DNA of 15,484 nucleotides from Deferribacteres bacterium (GTDB lineage Bacteria; Thermosulfidibacterota; Thermosulfidibacteria; Thermosulfidibacterales; Thermosulfidibacteraceae). The position numbers were made by a program, and so were the translations under genes. The notes under the pieces were generated by a model. That model was given only the letters and a program-made list of their open reading frames with translations, was not told the origin of the DNA and made no database searches. Below are positions 1-7,652 of this stretch, piece by piece; within the stretch, counting starts at the first letter, position 1; each line of letters starts with the position of its first letter. The stretch spans positions 1 to 15,484 of the forward strand of contig JAADEW010000034.1 in assembly GCA_013153205.1 (NCBI GenBank), read 5' to 3'.

Positions 1-3000
1 GATGTGGTTCTGCTTGAAGAGATATTCAAGAGCGAAGGAATAAGGGTGGCCATTTCGGAAAGGGACGGTTTTTCCTACCTCAAGATTTACAGCTCTGACG
101 AGCTCAAGCTTTCCGATGTGGTGCCCATGCTTGAAAACTTTCATCTGAGCATCTGGGACGAGAAGCCCTTTGAGATAGAGTTTCCTACCGGTAAGAGGTA
201 TCATCTCCACATTTACAGGGTTCTCACCAAGGACGACAAGACCATTGACCCTTCAGCTTACGGAAGGCTCTCCGATGCCATAATAGCCGTTATGAACAGG
301 ATAGTGGAGTCAGACCCCCTGAACAGCCTCATCATAACTGCCGGGTTTGACTGGAAAGCCGCCGATGTTTTGAGAACCTACAGAAACTACATCCGGCAGA
401 TTGTCCCTTCCATAGCCTATTCCACGGCATACATAGCCTTCAAAAACTATCCCCACATAACCCGGTATATCTGGGAATACTTTGACACCAAGTTCAATCC
501 GGAGCTGAAGCTCTCCCTTGAGGAGAGGGCATCCCGCCTCGTTGATATAGAGGACAGGTTCTACCAGTCCCTCTCGGAGGTTTTCAGCATATCCGAGGAT
601 AAGGTTTTCAGAGCCTATTTCAACGCCGTTAAAAGCACCATAAGGACCAACTTCTACAGAAAGGATAAAAAGTGCCACTACATATCCATAAAGATAGACT
701 GCAAGTCCATTGCCGAGATGCCCCTTCCGAGGCCCATGTATGAGATTTACGTGCACGAAAGGGGAGTGGAAGGGGTCCATTTAAGAGGCGGTAAGATAGC
801 GAGGGGCGGTATAAGGTGGAGTGACAGGCCTGACGACTTCAGAACGGAGATACTCGGGTTGATGAAGACCCAGATGATAAAGAACGCCATAATCGTTCCC
901 ACGGGAGCCAAAGGCGGTTTCGTGGTGAAGCTCCGCTACTATCAGGTGAACACGAGGGATGAGCTTGATAAGCTTGTTAAGGAGAAGTATTCCATCTTCA
1001 TCAGGGGCCTTCTTGATGTAACCGACAACATAGTGGACGGCAAGGTCGTTCCGCCTCCGGATGTGATAAGGTATGACGACGATGACCCCTATCTCGTTGT
1101 TGCCGCGGATAAGGGGACGGCGAGGCTTTCCGATGTGGCAAACAGCATAGCGAGAGAATACAGGTTCTGGCTGGACGATGCCTTTGCTTCCGGAGGCTCC
1201 ACCGGCTACGACCACAAGGCTTTGGGAGTCACCGCCAAGGGAGCCTGGGTCTGCGTGAAGAGGCATTTTATGGAGATGGGGGTAAATCCCGAAGAGGATA
1301 TAATCACCGTGGTGGGCATCGGAGATATGTCCGGTGATGTCTTTGGAAACGGACTTCTCAGGTCAAAGACTGTAAAGCTGATAGCCGCTTTCAACCACCG
1401 TGTCATCTTTATTGACCCCGACCCGGACCCGGAAATCTCCTATCAGGAGAGGTTGAGGCTTTTCCGTGAGGTTAAGGATTGGGACCACTACAATCCCGAG
1501 CTGATAAGTAAAGGCGGTGGAGTTTACAGGAGGGACGCCAAGGAGATAAGGCTTTCTCCTGAGGCAAAGCGGGCTCTTTCCACCGATAAGGATGTGGTTT
1601 CGGGAGAGGAGCTCATAAAGATAATCCTCACCGCTGATGTGGATTTGCTCTGGAACGGCGGCATCGGCACCTATGTCAAGGCTTCCTTTGAGACCCATGC
1701 CGAGGTGGGAGACCCTCCCAACGATAACGTCAGGGTGGACGCCAAGGATTTGAGGGTCAAGGTTGTTGGCGAGGGCGGCAATCTTGGATTCACCCAGAAG
1801 GCGAGGGTTGAATACGCCTTGAAGGGCGGAAGAATCAACATGGACGCCATAGATAACTCCGGTGGAGTGGATACCTCCGACCACGAGGTCAACATAAAGA
1901 TACTGCTGAGCGAGCCGCTGAAGAGGGGTGAGCTTACATGGGAGGAGAGGAACAAGCTGATATTTGACATAGCAGACGAGGTGCTGGAGAGCGTGTTGAG
2001 GGACAACTACACCCAGTCACTTTCCATAAGCCTTGACGTGATAAGGAGCAGGAACAACATTGAGCCCTTCATTGAGACCATAGGCACCCTCATAGACGAC
2101 GGGTTGATTGACCCCAAGGAGGTTTACCTTCCCAAAAAGAAGGAGTTGAGGAGCAGGTGGGAAAAGGGACTTGGACTTTTGAGGCCGGAGCTTTCCATGC
2201 TCATAGGCTACCAGAAGAGGTGGGTTAAGGAGAAGTTGAGAGGCTCTTCCCTGCTCAAAGCCGCTTATCTTGACGATTATCTCTACAACTACTTCCCCAA
2301 AACCTTGAGGGAGAAGTTTGGAAAATACATTCCTGCACATCCTTTGAGGGACGAGATAGTTTTAACCTGCATAGTCAACTCCATTGTTGACCAGGCCGGA
2401 ATCTCCTTCTTCCACAAGATGGAAAAAGACCACGGGGCTCATGTGGAAGAGGTGACCGCTTCCTATGTTATGATGAACGGTGTTCTTGATGCCGACAGCT
2501 TGAGAGAAAGAATATTTGAGCTTGACTTCAAGGTGAAGGCAGAGGTTCAGTATCAGGCTCTTCTGGAGATAGAGAACACAATAGAGGAGCTGGTTAAGTG
2601 GAGCCACTTTTTCGTGGGAGACTGGCTGCCTCTCAAGAATGTGGTGGAGAAATACAGGGAGCAGGTCAAGAGGATAAAAGGTTCTGTAATGGCGCTTTTA
2701 AGCGATAGAGAGAAGGAGGAGTTCTTAAACAGAAAAGCCTTCTACCTTGATGCGGGCTTTCCCGAAGAGCTTGCCTTTGATGTGGCGATAGTGCCGTTTC
2801 TGTCCAATGTTATGGATATCATCACCCTGTCAGAGGTGATAGACATGGACCCCCTTGTTCTTGCGGGTATATACTTCACGGTTTCCCACAAGTTCGGCAT
2901 TGACGAGATTGAAGAGGCTATAACGAAGGAAGAGAGAAAGAGCAGGTGGGATAACCTTGCCTACAGCCTGTTGCACAGGGACCTTTACAGGATAAGGAGA

Positions 3001-3186
3001 ATACTGGTGGAGAGGTTTGTGAAGTTCATGAGGGATAAAAACAAAGACATAGACGAGTTCATATCACGGGAGGTCTTCCACTGGAAAGAGGTTAGAAAGC
3101 TCATTGAAGAGGCGAAAAAGGAAAAAGCACAGGGTCCCTCAGTGTGGTATGTGATAATAAGAAAGATGAGGGAATCCCTTCTTTGA
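1..3186 (+). CDS. NAD-specific glutamate dehydrogenase, large type (C-terminal part)
   Basis: Oxidative deamination of L-glutamate to 2-oxoglutarate and ammonia with NAD+, in the cytoplasm. The reading frame is open at base 1, so the gene starts outside the window; about 1,061 codons are visible of a family usually near 1,500-1,600 residues. The visible N-terminus (bases 1-210) resembles the last ACT-like regulatory segment of these enzymes. The catalytic core follows: GGIRWSDR (805-828), KTQMIKN leading to PTGAKGGF with the glutamate-binding/catalytic lysine region (865-921), then GGSTGYDHK and the dinucleotide-binding VVGIGDMSGDVFGNG (1309-1353), and the downstream NGGIGTYVK and GEGGNLGFTQ motifs. 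A long helical C-terminal region completes it. No frameshift or missing motif is seen. The RNA methyltransferase gene starts five bases after the stop, so co-transcription is possible, but see the hairpin at 3240-3278. Family assignment (Bac_GDH type) is very secure. Confidence 0.96.
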   Translation, partial: DVVLLEEIFKSEGIRVAISERDGFSYLKIYSSDELKLSDVVPMLENFHLSIWDEKPFEIEFPTGKRYHLHIYRVLTKDDKTIDPSAYGRLSDAIIAVMNRIVESDPLNSLIITAGFDWKAADVLRTYRNYIRQIVPSIAYSTAYIAFKNYPHITRYIWEYFDTKFNPELKLSLEERASRLVDIEDRFYQSLSEVFSISEDKVFRAYFNAVKSTIRTNFYRKDKKCHYISIKIDCKSIAEMPLPRPMYEIYVHERGVEGVHLRGGKIARGGIRWSDRPDDFRTEILGLMKTQMIKNAIIVPTGAKGGFVVKLRYYQVNTRDELDKLVKEKYSIFIRGLLDVTDNIVDGKVVPPPDVIRYDDDDPYLVVAADKGTARLSDVANSIAREYRFWLDDAFASGGSTGYDHKALGVTAKGAWVCVKRHFMEMGVNPEEDIITVVGIGDMSGDVFGNGLLRSKTVKLIAAFNHRVIFIDPDPDPEISYQERLRLFREVKDWDHYNPELISKGGGVYRRDAKEIRLSPEAKRALSTDKDVVSGEELIKIILTADVDLLWNGGIGTYVKASFETHAEVGDPPNDNVRVDAKDLRVKVVGEGGNLGFTQKARVEYALKGGRINMDAIDNSGGVDTSDHEVNIKILLSEPLKRGELTWEERNKLIFDIADEVLESVLRDNYTQSLSISLDVIRSRNNIEPFIETIGTLIDDGLIDPKEVYLPKKKELRSRWEKGLGLLRPELSMLIGYQKRWVKEKLRGSSLLKAAYLDDYLYNYFPKTLREKFGKYIPAHPLRDEIVLTCIVNSIVDQAGISFFHKMEKDHGAHVEEVTASYVMMNGVLDADSLRERIFELDFKVKAEVQYQALLEIENTIEELVKWSHFFVGDWLPLKNVVEKYREQVKRIKGSVMALLSDREKEEFLNRKAFYLDAGFPEELAFDVAIVPFLSNVMDIITLSEVIDMDPLVLAGIYFTVSHKFGIDEIEEAITKEERKSRWDNLAYSLLHRDLYRIRRILVERFVKFMRDKNKDIDEFISREVFHWKEVRKLIEEAKKEKAQGPSVWYVIIRKMRESLL

Positions 3187-3191
3187 GGGTA

Positions 3192-4343
3192 ATGTTCACC
3201 ACGGAAAGGGGGATTGAGCCCTTTCTATCGGATTCTTTGAAGGGAGCCGGGAAAGCCACTCCGGCTCCCTTTTCTCTTAAAGGAAGGGTTCTGGTTGAAG
3301 GCATTTCGGAAGAGAGTCTGCTCTACACCCTGTATGCCAATCCTTTTTATCACAGGTGTTATGTGGTTCTGGGAGAGGCGGAGATAGCCGGAGAAAGAGG
3401 TGCCCTGCGGGAGATTTACCGGTTCGTCTTTGAAAGCGGTGTCGTTGACTTTTTGTCTTCATCTCTTTCCTTTGCCGTGAGCACCACGAGAAAAGGAAGG
3501 CATCCCTTCACCTCGGAGGAGGTTTCCGCTTACGTGGGGGCCGCGGTCATTGATGTGTGCAGGGCGAAAAAGGGATTCAGGCCCGCAGTTAACCTTGATG
3601 AGCCGCACGTCCTGATTTCTGCCGATGTGGTGGACAGGCGGTTTTTCTTCGGTATTGAGCTTGTGGGATACGAGAGCATGCACAAAAGGCGCTGGCATGT
3701 CTTTTATCACCGGGCGGGGTTGAAAACCACTTTAGCCAATGCGCTTCTGGCTTTGGGCGGCTTTGGGGAAGGGGAGGTCCTTCTTGATGCCATGTGCGGA
3801 GGGGGGACCATCTGCATTGAAGCCGCCCATCGGTGTATAAAACTGCCTGCCGCTTTCTTCAGAAAGGACGAGTTTATCTTCCTGAAAAGCGGGCTTTTCA
3901 CCGAGAGATGGCGGTGTCTGGTTGAGCGTGTGGATTCGGAGGTGAGGTGGGATAATGACTGCTTGATATTCGCTTCGGACAGGTCGGTCAAAAGCCTTGA
4001 GGGAGCCAGGCTGAATGCAAAGAACGCCCTCGTGTTTGATAAGATAAAGTTTTTCCTTTCCGAGGCTCACAGGTTGCCTGACGAGGTGAAAAAGAGAGCC
4101 TCCCTTATCGTGTGCAACCCCCCTTACGGTATGAGAATAGGCGGTTTGAAGAGGGCGAAAGAGTCTCTCTTTTCCCTTTTTGCTCTCTTTGCCGGCTCTA
4201 AGGCGAAAAGCCTGACCTTTATTCATCCGGACGGGGACATGGTAGAGGAGCTGGTCCACTCTTTTGGTTTTGATGTTGACAAAAGGATGGAGGCTTATAA
4301 TGGTAATGTTAGGGCGTATCTTTTTAAATTGCTGAAGTCTTAA
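3192..4343 (+). CDS. THUMP-domain class I RNA guanine-N2 methyltransferase (RlmL/TrmN-like)
   Basis: Predicted S-adenosylmethionine-dependent methyltransferase making m2G in 23S rRNA or tRNA. The 383-residue product has the family's N-terminal RNA-binding THUMP-type half, beginning TERGIEPFLSDSLK, and a C-terminal Rossmann methyltransferase with the SAM loop DAMCGGGT (residues 199-206) and the catalytic NPPYG (309-313) typical of amino-N2 methylation. Length matches stand-alone RlmL/YpsC proteins rather than the fused E. coli RlmKL. Substrate is not decided by the sequence: 23S G2445-like and tRNA G6-like sites are both possible. I chose ATG 3192; TTG 3183, overlapping the previous TGA and nine bases after a GAGGGA, is an alternative adding three residues. 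GTG 3144 is unlikely, as it adds residues unlike the family. Codons about 17-27 carry a terminator-like hairpin. yebC follows 11 bases downstream. Confidence 0.88.
   Translation: MFTTERGIEPFLSDSLKGAGKATPAPFSLKGRVLVEGISEESLLYTLYANPFYHRCYVVLGEAEIAGERGALREIYRFVFESGVVDFLSSSLSFAVSTTRKGRHPFTSEEVSAYVGAAVIDVCRAKKGFRPAVNLDEPHVLISADVVDRRFFFGIELVGYESMHKRRWHVFYHRAGLKTTLANALLALGGFGEGEVLLDAMCGGGTICIEAAHRCIKLPAAFFRKDEFIFLKSGLFTERWRCLVERVDSEVRWDNDCLIFASDRSVKSLEGARLNAKNALVFDKIKFFLSEAHRLPDEVKKRASLIVCNPPYGMRIGGLKRAKESLFSLFALFAGSKAKSLTFIHPDGDMVEELVHSFGFDVDKRMEAYNGNVRAYLFKLLKS
3240..3278 (+). terminator. Intragenic terminator-like hairpin after the glutamate dehydrogenase gene
   Basis: Bases 3240-3250 and 3261-3271 are perfect inverted complements (11 bp, core GGGAGCCGG / CCGGCTCCC) with a 10-base loop, followed at once by a T-rich run (TTTTCTCTT, 3270-3278). 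This is the shape of a Rho-independent terminator. It lies about 55 bases past the glutamate dehydrogenase stop but inside codons 17-27 of the methyltransferase gene, where it encodes a Gly/Ala/Pro-rich linker. It could terminate or attenuate gdh transcription. Whether it works while ribosomes translate through it is unknown. Confidence 0.5.
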
Positions 4344-4348
4344 GGAGG
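4344..4348 (+). promoter_or_regulatory. Shine-Dalgarno site of yebC
   Basis: GGAGG immediately after the methyltransferase TAA and six bases before the yebC ATG. A consensus site at ideal spacing that fixes the yebC start and suggests strong independent initiation within the operon. Confidence 0.85.
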
Positions 4349-4354
4349 AAGGGC

Positions 4355-5104
4355 ATGGCTGGTCACTCAAAGTGGGCGAACATCAAGCACAAAAAGATGA
4401 GGGAAGACGCCAAAAAGGGAAGAATCTTCACAAAGGTTGCCAGGGAGATAATAGTTGCCGCAAGGCTTGGCGGCGGTGACCCGGAGAGCAACCCGAGGTT
4501 GAGAAGGGCTATACAGCTTGCCAAGTCCGTCAACATGCCCAAGGAGAACATAGAGCGAGCCATAAGAAGGGGCACGGGAGAGCTTCCCGGCGTCACCTAT
4601 GAAGAGGTGGTTTACGAAGGGTATGGACCCGGTGGGGTTGCCATAATGGTTGAGGCTATTACGGACAACAGAAACCGCACCGTTTCCGAGATAAGAACCA
4701 TCTTCTCCAAACACGGCGGAAGCCTTGGCGAGACGGGTTGTGTCTCCTGGATTTTTGAAAGGAAGGGGATAATACGGATACCTGAAGATGCGGTTTCCGA
4801 GGACGAGCTTATGGAGGTGGCTATTGAGGCTGGAGCGGAGGATGTGAAGACGGAAGACGGGCTTTATCAGGTGATAACCTCTTTTGAAGACTACGATGCG
4901 GTTAAAAAGGCTATAGAATCCAGAGGAATACCCATAGAGTCTTCGGAAATCACCTACATTCCTCAGAACACCGTGAGGGTTGAAGGGGAGAAGGCGGAAA
5001 AGCTCTTAAAGCTTCTTGAGGCGCTTGAAGCTCACGACGATGTTCAGAATGCTTATGCCAACTTTGACATTCCTGACGAAGTTCTTGCTGGATTTTCTGA
5101 ATGA
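4355..5104 (+). CDS. yebC: YebC/TACO1-family translation factor
   Basis: Cytoplasmic protein of the YebC/TACO1 family, long annotated as a transcriptional regulator. Family work now links it to helping ribosomes through difficult stretches such as consecutive prolines. The 249-residue product is full length and begins with the signature MAGHSKWANIKHKK; further conserved blocks are NPRLRRAIQLAKSVNMP (46-62), EGYGPGGVAI (88-97), TDNRNRT (103-109) and KHGGSLGETGCVSW (119-132). The start is certain: a strong GGAGG at 4344-4348 precedes ATG by six bases. Its stop overlaps the ruvC start (ATGA, 5101-5104), implying translational coupling. The yebC-ruvC-ruvA-ruvB order is widespread in bacteria. Confidence 0.97.
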   Translation: MAGHSKWANIKHKKMREDAKKGRIFTKVAREIIVAARLGGGDPESNPRLRRAIQLAKSVNMPKENIERAIRRGTGELPGVTYEEVVYEGYGPGGVAIMVEAITDNRNRTVSEIRTIFSKHGGSLGETGCVSWIFERKGIIRIPEDAVSEDELMEVAIEAGAEDVKTEDGLYQVITSFEDYDAVKKAIESRGIPIESSEITYIPQNTVRVEGEKAEKLLKLLEALEAHDDVQNAYANFDIPDEVLAGFSE

Positions 5105-5559
5105 GGGTTTTGGGTATAGACCCCGGTTCCGTTCGCCTGGGCTACGCAGTTTTTGACGGAGAAGCTCTCGTTGATTGTGGAACCGTCTCTCTTTCCGGTG
5201 ATATGAGGGAGAGAGCCTATGCCGCTTACAGAAGCATAGCGGAGGTTTTGAGAAGATTTGCCGTCTCTCAGGTTGCCATGGAGAAGGTCTTTTACGGGAA
5301 GAATGCCTCTTCACTGATAAAGCTTGCCCAGTGCAGGGGAGCCGTTCTTGCCGCTTTGGGTGAGGCGGGGGTTGAGCTTTTTGAATATCACCCTTCGGAG
5401 GTGAAAAAAGCCATAACCGGAAACGGTTCCGCCCCCAAATCTCAGGTGATGTGGATGGTGAAAGCCCTTTTCTCCATTGATGACTTGAAAAGCGATGCGG
5501 CGGATGCCGTTGCGGTTGCCTACTGCCACATAAGCAGGATGGGATGTTCGCCTTTTTAG
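5101..5559 (+). CDS. ruvC: Holliday junction endodeoxyribonuclease RuvC
   Basis: Dimeric endonuclease that cuts four-way DNA junctions symmetrically after RuvAB branch migration. The 152-residue protein starts MRVLGIDPGS and keeps all four acidic metal ligands of the RNase H-like fold: D7, E61 (in AMEKVF), D132 and D135 (SDAADAVAVAYCH). The YGKN segment (65-68) and the basic PSEVKKAITGNGSA stretch (98-111) match DNA-contacting regions of the family. It is about 20 residues shorter than E. coli RuvC, mainly in the C-terminal tail. The start overlaps the yebC stop (ATGA). The 3' end overlaps ruvA by 16 bases, so the two resolvasome proteins are probably translated in a coupled way. Confidence 0.96.
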   Translation: MRVLGIDPGSVRLGYAVFDGEALVDCGTVSLSGDMRERAYAAYRSIAEVLRRFAVSQVAMEKVFYGKNASSLIKLAQCRGAVLAALGEAGVELFEYHPSEVKKAITGNGSAPKSQVMWMVKALFSIDDLKSDAADAVAVAYCHISRMGCSPF

Positions 5560-6113
5560 AGGGAAAAATCGTTGAGAAAAGAGGCTCCGAGGTGCTGCTC
5601 AATGTTTCGGGGATGGGGTTTTCTGTTCAGGTGCCCCTTGAGACTGCTGAGGCTCTTCCCGATGCGGGGGATGTGGCTTTTCTGTGGACCTATACCTACT
5701 TTGGTGAAAAGGAGCTTAAGATATTCGGTTTCTCAACGAAAAGGGAGCTTGAGCTTTTCAAGACCATAATTCAGATACCCAAAGTTGGACCTCAGGTGGC
5801 GCTTTCTATCATATCCCATCTGGGGTATGAGGGGTTTTTGAAGGTGGTGGAGGAAGGCGATGTCTCCTCGCTAAAAAAGGTTCCCCGGGTTGGAGAAAAG
5901 ACGGCGAAGAGAATAATATCCGAACTCAGGGATGTGGTGGGCAGAGCCGTTTCTGATTCGGTCTCTTCCGATGTGGTTGAGGCTCTCAAAAGTCTCGGAT
6001 ACACTGAACGGGAGATAGCGGGGGTTTTGAAGGCGGTAAAGGAGAAAGATAGGCTTTCGGACGAACAGCTTTTGAAAGAGTGTCTCAGAATATTGGGGGA
6101 TAGGGCGGTATGA
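5544..6113 (+). CDS. ruvA: Holliday junction branch-migration subunit RuvA
   Basis: Tetrameric DNA-binding subunit that holds the Holliday junction and loads the RuvB motor. The 189-residue product shows the three usual domains: an N-terminal OB fold beginning MFAFLEGKIV (about 1-62), two helix-hairpin-helix units in the middle (IPKVGPQVA at 78-86 and VPRVGEKTAKRI at 113-124), and a small C-terminal domain (about 143-189, VVEALKSLGYTEREI) that contacts RuvB. The ATG lies inside the ruvC end, in a different frame, preceded by a weak AGGATGGG. Its stop overlaps the ruvB start as ATGA (6110-6113). Confidence 0.96.
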   Translation: MFAFLEGKIVEKRGSEVLLNVSGMGFSVQVPLETAEALPDAGDVAFLWTYTYFGEKELKIFGFSTKRELELFKTIIQIPKVGPQVALSIISHLGYEGFLKVVEEGDVSSLKKVPRVGEKTAKRIISELRDVVGRAVSDSVSSDVVEALKSLGYTEREIAGVLKAVKEKDRLSDEQLLKECLRILGDRAV

Positions 6114-7111
6114 ACCCGGATAAAAACGGTTTTGACGCCATAAGGCCTAAGAGGCTTGAGGAATACATAGGTCAGGAGAGGGTGAAGGAGAACCTCAGGG
6201 TCTTTATTGAGGCGGCTAAAAAGAGGAAGGAAGCCCTTGACCATGTGCTTCTGTGCGGTCCTCCCGGTCTCGGAAAGACCACCCTCGCAACGGTGATAGC
6301 AAACGAGATAGGGGCTAACATAAAGATAACCTCAGGCCCGGTGATAGAAAGAACCGGTGATATTGCGGCAATTCTCACCAGCCTGGGTGATGGGGACATC
6401 CTCTTCATTGACGAGATTCACAGGCTCCATCCGCAGGTTGAGGAGATACTCTATCCTGCCATGGAGGACTTCAAGATTGACGTGGTGGTGGGGCAGGGAC
6501 CCGGTGCCAAGACTTTGCGGGTGAATCTTTCAAAATTTACCCTGATAGGCGCCACCACCAGAATGGGGCTTCTCACATCGCCTTTGAGGAACAGGTTTGG
6601 AGTGATATTGCGGCTTGACTACTACAGCGTTGATGAGCTGGTCAGGATAGTGATGAGAAGCGCATCCATTCTCGGTGTGAGCATAGACGAAGGCGGGGCT
6701 TACGAGATAGCCAGAAGGTCAAGAGGCACCCCCAGAGTAGCCAACAGGCTCTTGAAGAGGGTGAGGGACTACGCGGAGATAAAGGGAAGCGGTTTGATAA
6801 CGGCGGAGATAGCCTCTCACGCCCTTGGTATGATGGAGATTGACCACGAGGGATTTGACTTGATAGACCGCAAGCTCCTCTTTGCCATAGTTGAGAAGTT
6901 TGACGGGGGTCCCGTTGGTATAGAGACCCTTGCCGCATCCATAGGGGAGGAAAAGAGAACCCTTGAGGAGGTCTATGAACCCTACCTCATCAAGGAGGGC
7001 TTTATAAAGAAGACCCCCCGCGGCAGGGTGGCAACGTCCAAGGCTTACAGGTATGTGAGCAGGATGAGAGGAGGGACCTACAACCTGCCCCTTCCCCTTG
7101 AGGAGGATTAG
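6110..7111 (+). CDS. ruvB: Holliday junction branch-migration ATPase RuvB
   Basis: Hexameric AAA+ motor that drives branch migration with RuvA. The 333-residue protein is full length. Walker A is GPPGLGKT (50-57), Walker B DEIH (101-104), sensor 1 GATTR (147-151), and the arginine-finger segment SPLRNRFG (157-164). The RuvB-specific beta-hairpin region GPGAKTLRVNL (130-140) and a C-terminal winged-helix domain (from about residue 250, EKFDGGPVGIETLAASIGE) are present. The start overlaps the ruvA stop. An AGGAGG at 7101-7106, inside the last codons, serves the next gene, queH, which starts on the base after the ruvB TAG. Confidence 0.98.
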   Translation: MNPDKNGFDAIRPKRLEEYIGQERVKENLRVFIEAAKKRKEALDHVLLCGPPGLGKTTLATVIANEIGANIKITSGPVIERTGDIAAILTSLGDGDILFIDEIHRLHPQVEEILYPAMEDFKIDVVVGQGPGAKTLRVNLSKFTLIGATTRMGLLTSPLRNRFGVILRLDYYSVDELVRIVMRSASILGVSIDEGGAYEIARRSRGTPRVANRLLKRVRDYAEIKGSGLITAEIASHALGMMEIDHEGFDLIDRKLLFAIVEKFDGGPVGIETLAASIGEEKRTLEEVYEPYLIKEGFIKKTPRGRVATSKAYRYVSRMRGGTYNLPLPLEED

Positions 7112-7651
7112 ATGGCAAAGATTCTCATACATGTGTGTTGTGCCAACTGCCTGCTTTATCCTCTGAGGCTTCTGGAGAAAGAGTTTGACGAGGTGTATGC
7201 CTACTGGTTCAATCCCAACATCCATCCCTATCAGGAGTATGTGAAGCGTCTTGAAGCTATGAAGAGGCTTCAGGAGCTCAAAGGCTTGAAGGTCATATAC
7301 AACGACGAATACGATGTGGCAGAGTTTGTGAGGAATGTTGCCTTCAGGGAGGGGAAGAGGTGTGAAATATGCTATTACTTGAGGCTTTCCCGTTGTGCTT
7401 CCGTGGCAAAGAGGGGCAACTTTGACTTTTTCACCACCACGCTCCTTTACAGCAAGCATCAGAAACATGCGGCTATAATTGAAATTGCCGAAGCCGTGGC
7501 AAAAGAGAAAGGAGTTCCCTTTTACTATGCGGACTTCAGGGAGGGCTGGAGGGACGGTATTGAGGAGTCCCTCCAGCTCAAGCTCTACCGCCAGCAGTAT
7601 TGCGGCTGTATCTATTCCGAACAGGAGAGGTTTTTAAAAGGGCGAAGCTGA
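7112..7651 (+). CDS. queH: Epoxyqueuosine reductase QueH
   Basis: Iron-sulfur enzyme for the last step of queuosine synthesis, reducing epoxyqueuosine to queuosine in the tRNA wobble position; it is the non-orthologous alternative to cobalamin-dependent QueG. The 179-residue product carries the QueH cysteines: HVCCANC (C9, C10, C13), RCEICYY (C84, C87) and YRQQYCGC (C164, C166), plus DFREGW (141-146). AGGAGG at 7101-7106 lies five bases upstream of the ATG, which directly abuts the ruvB stop. This is the last gene of the leftmost plus-strand cluster: the HTH gene on the other strand ends one base away. A 13-bp inverted repeat lies in codons 144-156. Confidence 0.95.
   Translation: MAKILIHVCCANCLLYPLRLLEKEFDEVYAYWFNPNIHPYQEYVKRLEAMKRLQELKGLKVIYNDEYDVAEFVRNVAFREGKRCEICYYLRLSRCASVAKRGNFDFFTTTLLYSKHQKHAAIIEIAEAVAKEKGVPFYYADFREGWRDGIEESLQLKLYRQQYCGCIYSEQERFLKGRS
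7543..7579. repeat. Long inverted repeat in the 3' end of queH
   Basis: Bases 7543-7555 pair with 7567-7579 (13 pairs, one G-U; the inner ten, CTGGAGGGAC / GTCCCTCCAG, are perfect) around an 11-base loop. It lies inside queH, about 72 bases before its stop, and about 75-110 bases beyond the stop codon of the convergent HTH gene, so it would form in the transcripts of both strands. No U-run follows on either strand, so it is not a canonical intrinsic terminator. It may be a structural barrier or RNA 3'-end stabiliser, or a by-product of coding constraint. Confidence 0.6.
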
Positions 7652-7652
7652 T

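Noticed and set aside
1413..1434. Short tandem repetition of GACCCG in the glutamate dehydrogenase gene
   Set aside because: Only about two or three units, and it encodes a Pro-Asp-rich stretch normal at this place in the family.
3732..4370. A 212-codon open frame on the minus strand opposite the RNA methyltransferase
   Set aside because: It lies wholly antisense to a gene with clear family motifs, shows no recognisable domain, and similar long antisense frames recur opposite most genes here, as expected from the codon bias.
6719..7468. A 249-codon minus-strand open frame opposite ruvB and queH
   Set aside because: It crosses two well-supported genes, has low-complexity, shadow-like composition, and no convincing start site.
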